Shown in pieces: positions 1 through 12,668 of a DNA stretch of 64,000 nucleotides; the stretch's first letter is position 1; every line of letters starts with the position of its first letter. The stretch comes from Fistularia commersonii (lineage: Eukaryota; Chordata; Actinopteri; Syngnathiformes; Fistulariidae). The notes below the pieces were generated by a model. It saw only the letters and a list, made by a program, of their open reading frames with translations, made no database searches and was not told the origin of the DNA. Location: NCBI GenBank assembly GCA_037954325.1, contig JBBMNZ010000027.1, positions 3,327,501 to 3,391,500 of the forward strand, in the 5' to 3' direction. The position numbers and the translations under genes are program-made.

Positions 1-2650
1 AAATGTACCATTCATCTACACGCTGTAATCTATACAGCGCCCTTTAAGTCCCTGGAGGTGATTATTTTTAACTTCTTTCCACAAATTATAATCTTGCGCA
101 CGCAAAATCATATCCTGTGGGAGTGGCGGGTGAAAAGGGGAATGACAGGGCGTCTTATTCCCAGTGTCAACCTTTTTGATTAGTTAACAAAAACTCCAAA
201 ACTTTGCGATTGTATCAAAAGGACTAAACCGCGCGTGCACGCGCTCGCTTTCGGCTCTTACGCGTTACACTCGTGGCTCTTTATAATCATCTCAAACTTG
301 AAAGCAGTTATTCTGCCACTGTCCGTTTTTAAGGGGCCTTCAACGGGCCTGTACCGCATCTGTGATCATCATATCTGTTAGATTTGTCAAAGAAGCTCTT
401 TGTAGGTCCAAACAACCACGCCTTTTCCCCCTCAGTTGTCCCAGTTGTGTGATTCAAACCATCTTTTAGAACCAAAGGAACACAGTCTTTGAACACTTTG
501 GAACTGGAGAGAGGATGGCAGCTCTTAACTCTGCATTTGTCAGCTTGTCAAGAAAGTCTGTTCTTTCATTTTATGCCGCTCTCTGACTTTTAAGATGTCT
601 GACATCCTGATATCCGTGTCCACCGCATCCAAATACCCTTCTCTCCTGCGTATCTGTGCAGATTTGACCAAGAGTCGTCATGCATTTCCTCTGAATATGT
701 ATGCAAACATTACTACTGGATGTCAACGTCCTCCCTGCCTTCTCCACTGGTGCCTCCTGGTCTCGATCCAGTTTTTATCTGCTGAAAATGAATGCCAGCC
801 CCTCATTGTTAAATACAGATTAGCCCAATGTTAGTTAAATTGTACATTTTCAGAACAAGATGTAATTTCGCTGTAATGGAAAAAAAAAAGCTGAACCTTG
901 TTCACGTTAAATTCCGCAGCTGGCCGTCACTTTCCATTGCTCAATTCAAATGATAGAAAGTGTCAAAACAGCTGTCCGGCTTGCTTTCCCCGATGCAGAA
1001 ATCAAGTACATATATATATATATCAGTTGGGAAACTCGAGCCCTGGTCAGATAATAGTGCTGATGGAGCTCTGCTTCTTCTGCAGGCTGCTCCCTTCACT
1101 GTCAAGTCCAGCCGCATTTAATTTATGGATATAATCCTGCCTAATAGTCCCAGTTTTGCCATTTCCATTCATTACCAGAGGTGGCCCTTATCGCCGGATG
1201 CTGTCGCGGTTCTTATCGGTCAGAGGCGCAGCACTCCTCTCAGCACAGACCGGGTCCGGGTCCATCACGCTGGCTGTGCGGAAGAAACCGACTCCATCCC
1301 CACAGGAGCACTCTGTCCCCCTCATGTAAATATTGCATGAATTACATGTGTTGAGGTTTCCTGTGCCGAGTTAAGCATCGCTGATAAAAACAGATGTTCA
1401 TCTTCTGCACAGGGACCTGTTAAATTTAGCTCTCCCACATGACCGGACGCGTTACTCGCTGAATACGTCATCCCTGCGCAACCTATAGACGGGGAACGTC
1501 GACAACCGTGGCTGGACTCCAGTCGTATTCCTCTGAACGCATCTCACGCCCCGGCCACGGACCTAGGATTTTAAACTTTCAGACACAACAATGACGGGAG
1601 ACGGATTACGTGATTCCTCATAGCTAGGCTAAGTTAGCGGGGACGAGCATGGAGGACAACAGCAATATGGACAAAATGCAAGTTAGCCTTCTTCTGCCCG
1701 GCAACGCTACTGTTTAGAGAATGAGATGACGGGCCTCCATCACCTCGTCGATGTACGGTTACTGATACCTTCAATGTTTCCATAGCAACCTATAAAGATA
1801 ACCGAGTCTGATTTAAGCAAACGTATATATTTGAAAAAAAAAAAAAAACATTAAAAGGTCCCATCTGCCTGCACGCTGGAGAGATGGACCCTGTCTGTGG
1901 ATTTTCTGGTCTTGTGGACAAAAATACGAATAATTTAAAAGATAACTCCTAAAAAGCCACTCCATGATGATCCTGATCGTCGTCCATCATCTGCTCCGTC
2001 AGATGGAGGACTTTGGTTTCCACATTCATCTCCGTTAGTTTCCTGAAAGCTGGACCGGTTTGGGCTTCAAAATATCTCTGGCATCGCAGACGCCGTTTGC
2101 AGTACTTTCAAAAGCTCGGCCTCAGACCTTTGGGTCCGGGAACCTCGGGATAAACAAATGTGTCAACGGAGACTCGTAGATCAATTGGCCTGAACGCATT
2201 TCCTCAAATTTGGCAAACAGAGTATCTCGTTTCATGCTAACTGGAGGATGTTGCCGCTCTGGATTTTTTAAAATGTTAAATTGCCACTGAAAACACGGAG
2301 CACACATCAATTTCTCCAGTGTTTTATTTTCGTGAAACACCGAGGCCACAGGAGAGATGTCACTTGAATACGAAGATGTTATTTCGGTGAAAAAAAGAAC
2401 ACTGACAGTTCGAATCCTATGTTTTTTCTGGAGCGGATAGTCTCAAAGTATGGAACAAAATGTGGTTTTGAAGGATCGAATACCTCAAATGTTTGACTGC
2501 AACCAGGATTTGACCCCGTCTTGAGGACATCTCACAGGCAATGACTTCATTTCCTGTGGAAATGGTGACGGAGTGTATAAATACTGACATGTAGAACAAA
2601 GAGCCTGTGAGGCGGATGCATTAGATTTATTGGCTGGTAGCATGCTGCAC
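1..2650. other. Noncoding unique DNA, no gene seen
   Basis: Mixed-composition DNA with no supported gene. Small features are a CpG-containing alternating GC/CA stretch near 233-250, an A-run near 880-889, a short (TA)n near 1009-1023 and an A-run near 1835-1848. The open frames here are below 80 codons and match nothing I recognise. The 1430-1760 part is somewhat richer in CpG, but I see no convincing promoter. Confidence 0.6.
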
Positions 2651-4250
2651 ATTATGAAGTTTAATCCCTCTGTCCTTTATCAGTAATTGTGGTGCATCGC
2701 CTCTAATTACAGCAGCAGCATTGATAATCCTGTTAATACCAATCAGATGGGAAGTGGAATGAGGGTTAAGGAGAGCAAGCAGGAGAAGGAGGAGAGGAGA
2801 GGAGAGGAGAAGGGCAGTACACTTCGTTTAATGGAAGTTGGATTCGTGAAAGACCTCACTTATATCGGGGGAAAACATTCAGTAAAAAATTAGTCAAATG
2901 CATTTAATGGCTTTGTTTTCTATGAGACAGTAAAGACCTTTTCATTGTCCATAAAGCAAATCCAAATAAACCGTTTTACGGTTTGTAGTTGAATTAGAAA
3001 TGGCTTTATTCGCAGGCTAAACTGGAGAAATTAGTTTATGTCACTAGAAATGACCCCAGCTGGATTCTGACACCAAAAAAGCGAATGTGTCGGTTTTTAC
3101 GCTAATAGGCCGGTTGGTTAAGGTGAGAGGAGAGCTGAGTAAATGGGTCGAACCAATGGGAAATGTTTCCTGCTATAATTCATCCATGTGTAACTCAGAG
3201 TCAACACTGTTTCATAACATATATACTGCATCACAGTATCACTTCCCTTTATGTGGCCAATATGGATCGATAGACGGATATTGACAGAATTTCTCCCTAT
3301 TGATCGCTATCATATTGCTGTTAGTTAATATAATGTATTAAATAATGTAAAAAATAACGGTTCATGACAGTGACTGATATATATATATATATACACATAT
3401 ATAAAACTATTGCCAAGTAATCAAGGGATCATAACACAGCCACCACTTTCTGTACATGTTGGCTGCTTCGGGCCGTTTAACATGTCTTTCACAAATTTTG
3501 TTTAATTTTGTAGAGTTGATATTTCATCTTAGTGCTTATCTTGTATCCTCCAAATACTGGAAAAAATAAATACCAGTGGAAGACCCCACCTCCAGTCCAT
3601 TTTAACACGAGTATGGAATATATGTTGGTGAATAGATAGAGACAGTGCGGTTAGTTTTTGCTTCTTGACTGCAGATAAATCAGGATAAAGGTCTTGAACC
3701 CAAACTGCAATCATTTACTGACCTGTACCGTGTATTTGGATGCCACGGGCATCGAAGCCAACTATATTTCAACACTTCCTGCTCTCCATACGGGAAGGAC
3801 TGATGCAAATAACGGAGGTAGAAAGCCGTGTCTCTTCCTCACTCCCTCCATTTGTCCCTTTACAACTCAGGACAACTGCTATACCCAGATTTGTATTGTT
3901 AGATGAATTCAAAGTAAATAAAGGCCTTGATATCAACAACCGTCAAACCCCGGAGGGGACCTGGCCGGCATGTATCGCCAACAGCCTACTGGGGCTCCTG
4001 ACGCCGGAATAATCTCTGATAGGTTTTAGCAAGCGGAGCCCAGGTTGAAACAACAGCGAGGTATCCGGGGGCAACCCGGAAGAGAGACCACCTGGATCCG
4101 CCGTTTCGGCAGACCGAACCACCGCCAAACATAGATTTCAGCTGAACCCTGAGCAGCAGGCAAAGATGTCTTTCCTCTATCATCATCAACTAAAGCGAAA
4201 GCACAAGGAGTGCTCTAGTTTATAGAATACATTAACACCCTGACAATTTC
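2651..4250. other. Noncoding unique DNA, no gene seen
   Basis: Nothing codes convincingly here. There is a purine-only GGAGA-type stretch at about 2781-2812, a short (TA)n at about 3377-3393, and one POU octamer word (ATGCAAAT) at 3803-3810. The 3500-3620 part faintly resembles the 3' end of a reverse-oriented SINE, but too weakly to annotate. Confidence 0.55.
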
Positions 4251-5450
4251 TTTTCTTTTATTTGTATTTCATCTTTTTTTTTTCTTTTAGTCATTGAGCA
4301 GCCTCTGTTGGAGCAGGCTGGAGTTGAATGACGGACTGATGGACAGACCATGTCCTTCCCCCGTCCAAAGCAATAGTCTTCTCCTTGCCCTCCGACTGTT
4401 GTTTACACACTTCCAATCTATTCAGTCTTCATAGCCCCCCACCCCCCTACACACACACATCCCCCTTAACCCCCCCGCCTCTCCCTGCCCAGCGGGGAGA
4501 TGCTGCAGAAAAATATGATTTTAAACATGAGGCAGGATGGCATCTGATGGGAAGGTGGTGATAAAACGGCAACATGGAAATTCGATGAAAGGCAAGAGAA
4601 AATAGATGCAGATCAGCAGTGGAAGCAAATCCCTCCCGCCTCCATCAAAATAAGTCAGAAGGGGGTCGCATAAATGCCCCCCCCCCTCTTCCTCGTGTAC
4701 AAATCAAGTAGCCGGGCGAGGCAAAATGCTATTAAAACTCTTACATATTAGGCGCGTCTGGCATCAAGTCAATCATGTATCGTTAGCATTTTCTTCGAGG
4801 GAGTAATCTGAGAGAGGAGCGTCTGGGAAGAAAAAGATGAATGAAGACAGGAAGTGGGGAAAGTTAACTTTCTCCAATTTTTTCTCTGTATTTTTTGCCC
4901 GGGGAACGACAGCAGTGGAAGAATGAGGAAAACCCAGGCGATGCTTGAGCTCCTTCATCCTGCTTATTACGGTGGTGCCCCGGCTCTCTGTCCTCAAGCC
5001 GTTCTGCGCCTCACTATTTCAACTACACCTGTCATTTGCGGTCCAGTCATTTTACCTCTGTGCTCAGCCTTCTTTCCCCCGCTCGCAGGGACTGTTAACT
5101 GGGCCCCGTCTGTCTGTCTGTCATGCCGGCCGGGGCCGGATCCGGTGCCGAGGCTGGGGCGGGGGCAGGTTTTGGCTCAGGCGAGCGGGGGGAGCGCGGC
5201 AGGTGGGGATGGGAGTGTGATTTTTTTTTTTTTTTTTTTGGGTGGGGGGAAGGGGAGGGCTGTAATGAGCTCGCATTTAATGCGGGGCTGCGGGAGCGCC
5301 GCGTGGTTCTTCCCTCCACTGCGAGGCATCCATCTTAGCAGCCGCAGAGACGGAGAAGGAGAGGAAATAAATGCACTGACACAAAACAGATGGGTTGGAT
5401 TCCATATTTCTCTCCACCTCGCCTGCTTTTAAATCTTTTTAACTGTTTCG
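4251..5450. other. Noncoding DNA with C-runs, poly-T and a GC-rich patch
   Basis: C-rich runs lie around 4434-4475 and 4678-4687. A patch at about 5100-5330 is GC-rich with several CpGs and contains a 19-T run. The longest plus-strand open frame of the window (4854-5432, 192 codons) starts at GTG, crosses the poly-T/G tract as a Phe/Gly run and matches no family. I treat it as chance. Confidence 0.55.
5221..5239 (+). repeat. Poly-T tract (19 T)
   Basis: Uninterrupted run of 19 T, followed directly by a G-rich stretch. It produces spurious poly-Phe and poly-Lys in overlapping frames. Confidence 0.95.
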
Positions 5451-6430
5451 CTCTCACTCCCCTTCCTGATGCTTCAGCCATTTTCTGGCCTCAAACACAG
5501 GACACTCTTTCTCGGTTTGACTGAAATTGCTCTCGAGCCCACACGCATTCTGATAACTTTCTTGGGGATAATTCACTTATTTGAGGTTAATAATTTCTAT
5601 GATATGTAAATATAATTGCTTTGTCAGGAGAAGACCCCCCTCCCCCAGCCAAACCACTGTTTTATTTTGCTACAGTGATTTTCACAGCATGAATTATCTC
5701 ATATTTGTGTTTGATAGTTGACTAATCTTGGAGTATTTGTTTGTATTTACATGCGCTTAAAGCATCCCAACTGAGCGATTTTAATCAACAGATGATGGGC
5801 CCGCGGCAAAATACTTTACGCAGTTATAAGTATTGAATAAAGAAATACATACTTGTGTCGCGTTCATCCCGCATTTCCATAAAGGTCCGAGATCGACATC
5901 CAGGGCTCAAGCGTCCAACAAATAAATTGTATTCTAAATACATTTCCAAAAGCCATCTTCATTCATGTTTCCATCCAGCCAGATATAACAGTTTCTCATC
6001 AAATGTGGCATCATATATCTTATCATTATATTATATTATATTATATTATATTATATTATATTGATGTTTTTCAATATAAGGGATAATGCAGTGCCATCAT
6101 GGGTCCAAATGTATAACTGTCATGGCTATATGAAGCCATTTATTTAAATTCATCTATGTTTATATTTTTTATTTGTAAGAAGTAGATAGAAACCCTCCCA
6201 TTCAATTTTGTCTCCAAAGCCTGTGCTGCTCATGTAGGAAATCCAACGACTAACCCAAACATGCATCCTTTTTCTTGCCTCTTGCCCCACCCGCTTATAC
6301 ACACATACACAAACACACACATACACACACCTTGCCTGATAATTCTGAAATATTTTTCACTTTTACTTTCTACACTCATGTCAAATGCATGGGCGCTGCA
6401 TGGCTGCAGTAAAACCTACACCCTGAACAA
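5451..6430. other. AT-rich noncoding DNA
   Basis: AT-rich sequence with a pentanucleotide repeat at about 6025-6062 and loose CA-repeat DNA at about 6297-6331. No exon-like signal was seen. Confidence 0.55.
6025..6062 (+). repeat. Pentanucleotide microsatellite (TTATA)n
   Basis: About seven tandem copies of TTATA/ATATT, directly visible, in an AT-rich neighbourhood. Likely length-polymorphic and easily unwound. Confidence 0.92.
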
Positions 6431-6439
6431 AGTACACTC

Positions 6440-6955
6440 GACCCCGAATATCCAGCTGTAAATAAAAGTATCCGCGATGAATTGCTGAAATACAAAGCCA
6501 CCCGCAGCATTAATTTCGAGTCAACAACAGATCATAACAAGAGGCGCCGCTATTGGGAGAGAGGCTCTCATTAGCGTGGACCTTCCCCAACCCTGAAGGG
6601 CAGATAAACAAAGAGCCAAGTGGCAGCGTCACTGTTTCCACACCGCCAGATACCTTGGTGGCTTGCTCTATTATTTCATTAAGTGTAAATCCTGTCAGTG
6701 CCATTCCACCCCCACCCAGCCTGGTCCAGTCCCGCCACTCCACCCTCAGCAGGTTAAATTATAATTTAATTACCGAGCCTTAGCTGCATAAGCTGCCCGG
6801 GTGCACTGGCCCCGCAGAATAATTTGAAAAGATGGTGTCTCCCCTCATCCCGGCGCTCCTGATCCACCAGGCTTGAGCCCCCTGGAGGCCCGCTTTTAAT
6901 ATCCCACCTAATTATCTCAGTTAAATCAAGCACTCATTACACAGAAATATCCGTG
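6440..6955. promoter_or_regulatory. Candidate conserved noncoding enhancer block
   Basis: Balanced-composition block without simple repeats or a coherent open frame. It holds homeodomain-type cores (a TAATTTAATTA run at 6762-6772 and TAATTA at 6909-6914) and a forkhead-like ATAAACA at 6604-6610, followed by AAAG of a Sox/TCF type. Such word mixtures are typical of vertebrate developmental enhancers. Conservation is not shown here, so enhancer status is inference. Confidence 0.4.
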
Positions 6956-8200
6956 ATTAAGTTGAGATGACGGAAAAGAAACATCGTTTGAGGAGTCTTC
7001 GTGCTACGTTTCCTCCTAAACACCTTCGGAGAGTCGAGCTCGACCTTTGCAAGATGTTCCTCAGAGGACTTTCCTCTGCAACGTAGATCTTTTTTCTAGC
7101 GGCTTCCGCTTCACGACGTCCTCTGACATCGGGGTTTACCGGAGCGCTCGGATTCTTGCGTTTGCGCACATAAACGGGCTGCATTACAGGTCAGGGCCAT
7201 TCTTGATATTGAGAAGTCTTCTCGTAGTTGAGGAGCATCAAGAGATATATAATTCACCTCGTCGTTTATCTTTATTTCCAGTGGCGGCACTGCTCTTTCG
7301 CTTGTCCCGCGTGTATCCACGTCGGATTTTCCCGAGCGAAGCAAATGATCCGCTTTTCATCGCATCGCTCGGATAAAATCCTCACAGCTGGCAGTCTGAC
7401 CAGAGAAAAACAAAACTTTTTTTTCCGCGGCTTCTGCCTTGAACAGCGGCGGGAAAATAAGCAGTTCCCCTCACCTTTGGAATCAGAGAGGCACCTGCTG
7501 CTTATTTACATGCTAGAAATAAAAATCTGGGAGAACCCTCAGTGGCGACATTACGCCAAAGTCTCACTTGCTGTAAAAACAAACCTGTAAATCCGACGTG
7601 ACAGTCATTGAGGGGGACAGTGACAGCCGTGTTTTATCGTGTTGAAGACACACGAGGAAAATCTTTTTTAACGTGATCTTCCTTTGTCTGCATTTATTTG
7701 AATGTAAATACAACTCGGCTGGTACCGGTTTATTATCCCCCGTCAGATGATCTCTCGCCGAGAATGAATCATTTATGAGGAGATTTATTTTCAAAGAGAT
7801 AAAAAAATAAATAAACACGTAAACTCCTGCAGCCCACGCCGTAAAGACACTATATAATCATCTCAGGCTCAAAATCATTGTGAGTTTGTCATTGCACTAA
7901 TTCAGCCACATGGAAGCCAAGAGATGATGTAATGTGAGAAACATGCCATTTTATAACCGCCAGCAAATAAACAGGATGAAAGGAGAACATATTTTGAATC
8001 AACTAATTTTCCTCGAATTTGATCCCGTTCCAATTTTGTTTTTATCAATTGGTTTTGCAAATCCACTTTTGAAAATGTCTTATTTCATTATTTCTTTCAT
8101 GAATATTGAAGCTATTATTGTACTATGTCACCAGAGCATTGTTGCTTTATTAGTATGTTACTAGTTTTGTTTGTTCCTGCCCCTCCCTACACTCATACCT
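6956..8200. other. Noncoding unique DNA, no gene seen
   Basis: The overlapping open frames at about 7047-7590 run in several registers with no family resemblance and no consistent splice signals. AT-rich unique DNA follows to 8160. I see no recognisable element. Confidence 0.5.
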
Positions 8201-10049
8201 CCTCTGTCCTCCGTCTCTCTCTCTCTCTCTGTCTACCCGAGCTGGTCGAGGCAGAAAGCGGCCTGCATTGTGTTAAGATCGGTCCAACGTTTCCGCGCCG
8301 CCAAAGGCCAGCGTTTCCTCGCCGCTGTGGCTGCAACCCTCGCCCAAAAGAGAATGTCGTCTCTCCGTAAATCATCATAAAGAGCGCGGTCCGGACCGAC
8401 TTTTTACGTAAGGCGCCGTGATTCGCCGGCGTAAAAATAAAAAATCTGACTTGGCTTGACTTTTTTTTTATCTCGAGAGAGAGAAAAAAAAGACAAGTAA
8501 ATAGAGAGATAAGGAATAGACAGGAAAATGAGCATTACCACTCTGCGCTGTTCAATCTTGGGGACAATTGCACTGGGTAAAATTGCTCGCGCCCCTCCCA
8601 CTCCCTCATCACACCTCCAACACACATATGCACCCACTCATCTCGCCCCTTCTCATCCTATAATACTCTAGCAAAGCCCTCCCTGTCCAAGCGGACCCCC
8701 CACTCGGAGGGCCCCGCCAGGGAAAATTAGGGGGGGTGGGACGTTTTTTTTTGTTTCGCTGTTGTTCTGTGAAAAGAGGGAGGTGGAGGCGGGGGGGAAA
8801 TCTAAATTATTTCTTGAACCGGAGCAATTTGACATGCTGTGATAACCGCTCTGTCAAAAACTTCTTTGACATCTTTGAAAGAGAAGATTTTCAGCCACAA
8901 AACCAAACTTATTAACGTGTTTAATTACAGGCTGCCCCCCGACTCCCGCACAACGCGGCCGCCTCGACAAACCATCCTCGTCACGTTCAAGTCCACATTT
9001 CCCAGCCCTTCTCCTTCTCGTCACGATACGGCCTCCTCTTTCGTACCCGGCCTTATTTTCACCACCCCTCTCTCCTCTTCAGTCCGACGTCCGTTCGTTT
9101 CTATTTTTTCTTCCAACCCAACAAGCCACCCTCTCATCCAGCTGCTGCCACCGGCCCTTTGTGCGAAACTTGTGTTTCGTGGTGCCCCACTCCCTTTTTT
9201 CGGACGTCCCGTCGCCAATAACAGCTGATCAGATTCACAAGAAAAAGATTTTCCGTGGACTTCTCAAAGTATTTCGATTTGGCTCGCCGTAAATGTCATT
9301 TGTAAGACCTGCAATACACCAGTCCAATGTCTCACATTCGTCCACCGCACGGTGTCCCCTCGACTCAATGTTCATCGGCGCAAAGGCGACAAAGCGGCCG
9401 CGACCCTAAAAATAGCCCCCCGAAAGTCGTAATCTAAGCCTGAATCACCGGCGGCATATGTCCTGAAGATATTGTTTGTCCCTTTATGAGACACCATAAG
9501 TTCTTTATTCATCCCAGAGGGCAGAGGGAAGCTCTGCACGATCACCAAAGTCGCCTACGGACGGAACAGGACGTCCTGGGAAAACAAGCGGATTCTCACA
9601 ACCTCCAAAATCAGACCAATTTCCGACTTTAAAGAAACACTCCAGACTAACAGAACGCAACATAATGTTTAACAACATTATACTTGCAGAGCCCATCTTT
9701 ATTCTTCCATAATTATTCTTAATCTCCTTTCTATTGCTGACGTAGAGGGACAATAAGGTGTCCTTGATGTGAAGAGCGTCCATTCTGAGGAAAGAGCACG
9801 CCATTTTATTCCACTTCGGTTATTATTGTCACTCTAAATGTGCCATTGCGAAATGACGTAGGTTTTAACTGCAGAATCTTGAGCTCAAGTCCTCACGGCG
9901 GAAATTAATCAAAAGTAACATTCGAGTCCGTTTAAAAGTAACAGGTCATCGCCGATCATTTGATTGCTGTCTAAAACGCCGCTCGCCGTACCGAAGGGCC
10001 GGGTTCTCCATTCACCCGTGTGATAATGTTAAAACGCCGGTATCTAAAA
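8201..10049. other. Noncoding DNA with short CT repeat and foldbacks
   Basis: A (CT)n tract lies at 8213-8230. At about 8461-8491 a T-run, a CTCGAG centre and a GA/A-run form an imperfect foldback. At 9662-9681 two 8-bp arms (ATAATGTT/AACATTAT) flank a 4-nt loop. The 129-codon frame at 8839-9228 is Ser/Pro-rich by composition and unrecognised. Confidence 0.5.
8213..8230 (+). repeat. (TC)n microsatellite
   Basis: About nine tandem CT/TC dinucleotides, directly visible. Confidence 0.85.
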
Positions 10050-10360
10050 ACGGTGACACGGTGGCCAGCACTTGCGTCTCACGGCTACAAGGTTCAATTC
10101 TGGGCTTTTTACGGGAGCCCCCATGTTCTCTCCGTGTCTGCATGGGTTTCCTTCGGGTTCTCCGGTCTCCTCCCACAAACTAAAAACATGCAGGAGGTTC
10201 ACTGAAGACCCTGAAATGTCCAGACGTGTGAATGAGAGAGTGATTGGTTGTATGTCTCTATAAACGACCCCGTGATCGACTGGCGGCCGGTCCAGGACGA
10301 ACCTCGCCTCCCGCTCCTGCCCCCTGTGATAAGCGATACAGAAAATAAAAGAATGAGAAT
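10050..10360 (+). mobile_element. tRNA-derived SINE (DANA/Mermaid or V-SINE-like)
   Basis: The 5' part resembles a tRNA: a degraded A-box region, GTGGCCAGCACTTGCGTCTCAC, is followed by a B-box-like GGTTCAATTCT. The body has the landmarks of a common fish SINE: CATGTTCTCTCCGTGTCTGC, then CATGGGTTTCC, then CCTCCCACA, then AAAAACATGCAGG, then GTGAATGAGAGAGTGATTGG, then TGATCGACTGGC. The tail GATAAGCGATACAGAAAAT ends the element. It is a non-autonomous retroposon. The spurious open frames on both strands come from the element. The family name rests on recalled consensus, not alignment. Confidence 0.85.
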
Positions 10361-11129
10361 CCCAATCCAAGCGGTTTATGTTAGCATCCTCTGTGGCGCG
10401 GCTGTTCCGGGCGAAAATCCTGTATTTGCGTTCTAGCAATTTATTGTTGAGGAAGCCAATTGTCCTTGTGTGGCGTGTCAATCAGACTTCAGTGAAATAA
10501 CAGGGTACCTGAACCCTCCTTCTCCTTGCGTTTCCTTTTAAAGGAACAGCTAAAGCTGGGAATGCAGCGTTTTCACGGTTGCCGATGTCAGAGCGGCGTA
10601 AATCCCGGGTGTAAAGATACAGCCACGGTCCTGTTTTTATTTCTTGTCACAGCCATTTCACCGAATCAGAGATATAAGGATCTTGTTATTAGCCATATCC
10701 GTGTTTGTCAGAAGCAGCAGCTGCGTCCCGGGGCCTATCGATGTGTTTGGAACAACACGCGGGTCTGACGGGGAACATCCGTACAAACCGGCGTCTGAAT
10801 CACAACGCGTCCTCCTCGAGCCGGCTGTCTATGGTTACTGCTTTGGAAAAGACAAACCGCTTCATACCCTTTCCTTGATCACCTCCTTGGCATCAATTGC
10901 TTTTTTTTTTTTTCTTCGTTTAAAACGCTCAATATCTAAATCGAATTGTTTTAGTCAAAACACTTTTCCGCCCTTTGCGATCAATGTATTTTACATTCCT
11001 CCTCCCCTTCTGCCAATATCAATAATGGAAGACCATCAATAATGACAGTTACATTTGTATCTGTATCATTTCAGAAGCGGGATCTATTCCTCTCCCGCCC
11101 TCGACTCCCTCCTCACCCGCCAGCGGCTC
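10361..11129. other. Noncoding unique DNA, no gene seen
   Basis: Flank downstream of the SINE. The 132-codon frame at 10644-11042 shows no family motif and passes through a T-run at about 10899-10914. Nothing else is recognised. Confidence 0.5.
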
Positions 11130-11480
11130 ATGTTCAGCCAGGCGCACAGGATATTAGCTTCTCCACCAGCAAATTTGCTTTTCACATCTATTTCTTTCTT
11201 CTTCTAACCAGTTCTTGGATGGCTTGTTATTGAGCTTAGTGTCCACAAATGCCATTGATCCGAGCCACAACTGGGATCCATACTAAGGCACTTTAACACT
11301 CTCCCAGCGTGTTAGTAATACTAATCCCGCTCCACCGGCGGGCCCATTGATTTTATAGATTTCTCCCAAAGTTGTGATAATGATATATCATTGTTAAATT
11401 TGGTAGAACAAACTGCTTTGCCAATCTATCAATACTGTGAAGGGGCTTTAATTCAAAGACCGCCTGGATGTCCTGCGGCA
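11130..11480. promoter_or_regulatory. Candidate conserved noncoding block
   Basis: Balanced block with homeodomain/GATA-like words such as CCCATTGATTTTATAGATTT and GTTAGTAATACTAATCC, and no repeat. It has the look of a developmental enhancer, but no conservation can be tested here. Confidence 0.3.
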
Positions 11481-11511
11481 AATACACACTATATCTTTTT
11501 CTTCCCCTTAT

Positions 11512-11529
11512 ACACACACACACACACAC
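11512..11529 (+). repeat. (AC)n microsatellite
   Basis: Nine tandem AC units, directly visible, ending in CGCACGC. Confidence 0.9.
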
Positions 11530-11682
11530 GCACGCTTTTTTTGTGAGCACACCGAAAAGTTTATATGTATACCGATCTCGCGCCACCCGAATGCGAAATA
11601 TACAGTAGTCTGCGCGCCGGCTTTATCAAAGAGGCTTGCGGTTTAAGGGGCCAGAGTGGCTTCTAAATACAAAAAAATGACC

Positions 11683-11860
11683 CCGACGGTGGGGGGGGTG
11701 TTTACGGTGAAAGCACGCTCACGGAGAAGCCGAATGAAACACTGGGGAACGGGGAGCGGAGTGGTTTGGGGGGAAAGACGGCGCCGGGGGGGGGGGGGGG
11801 GGGTGGGGGGGGACGCCGGGGCTCGGGGGCCGGGGCGGGGAGTGGACGAGGGGGGGTGAG
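11683..11860 (+). repeat. G-rich low-complexity tract, G-quadruplex candidate
   Basis: Strongly G-biased segment containing an uninterrupted run of 18 G at 11786-11803, then T and eight further G. Several other runs of three or more G lie on both sides (11691-11698, 11768-11773, 11851-11856). Predicted proteins here are Gly- or Pro-runs only. The strand asymmetry makes a stable G-quadruplex plausible on the plus strand. Confidence 0.9.
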
Positions 11861-12290
11861 GCCTGTAGAGAGAGCTAATGGGCAACACGGCGCACAGTTC
11901 AAACCAGAGGCGCAGCAAGGCAGCGGTGGCCTGACACCGCTGAGGGCCTCAGAGGAGTGCCAGGCCTATTAGAGCAAGCTAAGGGCCTGTTTGGAGAAAG
12001 CATCCTCTGAAGGGTGCACCGGGCAACTACGCAGGCTTGGGCATCAATTAAAGACAGGAAATGTAAGAGTGCATTAGATAAAGAAACGAACAGCCAGGGT
12101 GACTGCACTTCCCCGGTGAATGAACGGGAACGGGTCGATTTATTCTCCAGGTGGCGGCGAGGGGGGGGTTGTGATTAGGTGCGATGTATGTAAGTGTGGA
12201 AGAGGCCGCCGGGCGCGGATCTGCGCGGTGAGATGAAAGCTGTGAGACACGGCGGTTCACCGAGAGCTCAACTTCCATCTATCTTCGGTT

Positions 12291-12307
12291 AAAAAAAAAA
12301 AAAAAAA
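12291..12307 (+). repeat. Poly-A tract (17 A)
   Basis: Uninterrupted run of 17 A. No retroposon body is recognisable upstream. Confidence 0.92.
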
Positions 12308-12653
12308 GCACGACGCACACGATGACGAATTTAACCTCGGCCCCCGCCAGAGCCCGCCGAGCGGACGCGACGTGAAAGCCGCGGTGGCGTGAGAAGCCGC
12401 CACGTGACTCTTAGAGAAACGTCATAGACGTGGATACCGGGACTTCCTGGCGACGTCCTCGCTGTTGAAAACGTTTGGACTGTCTGGACGGGTCAAGCAC
12501 CGTCATCACCCACGGGGTTCTTTTGTATCTTCAGGTCCGGGGAAGTGTGGGCGGCGGTCGGCTTTCAAGAAGCGCCGGTAAACAACGCTGAGCCGAGCTG
12601 ACACATGCTGCTGATTAAGGGGGTGGGGCACAGGAAGACTCTCTTTTCTCTTC

Positions 12654-12668
12654 TTTTTTTTTTTTTTT
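12654..12668 (+). repeat. Poly-T tract
   Basis: Run of about 15 T, followed by GTTTTTG. Confidence 0.9.

Noticed and set aside
3500..3740. Another reverse-oriented SINE
   Set aside because: Only a short AGTGCTTATCTTG-like word agrees with the tail. No ordered landmarks follow.
4854..5432. 192-codon plus-strand open frame
   Set aside because: Starts at GTG, crosses a poly-T and G-rich tract to give Phe and Gly runs, and shows no domain or splice context.
10044..10481. 145-codon minus-strand frame
   Set aside because: Antisense of a SINE. No transposase or reverse transcriptase motif.
12535..12600. Strong acceptor-like pyrimidine tract near 12518-12534
   Set aside because: No open exon follows, and the donor-like GGTAAAC is weak.
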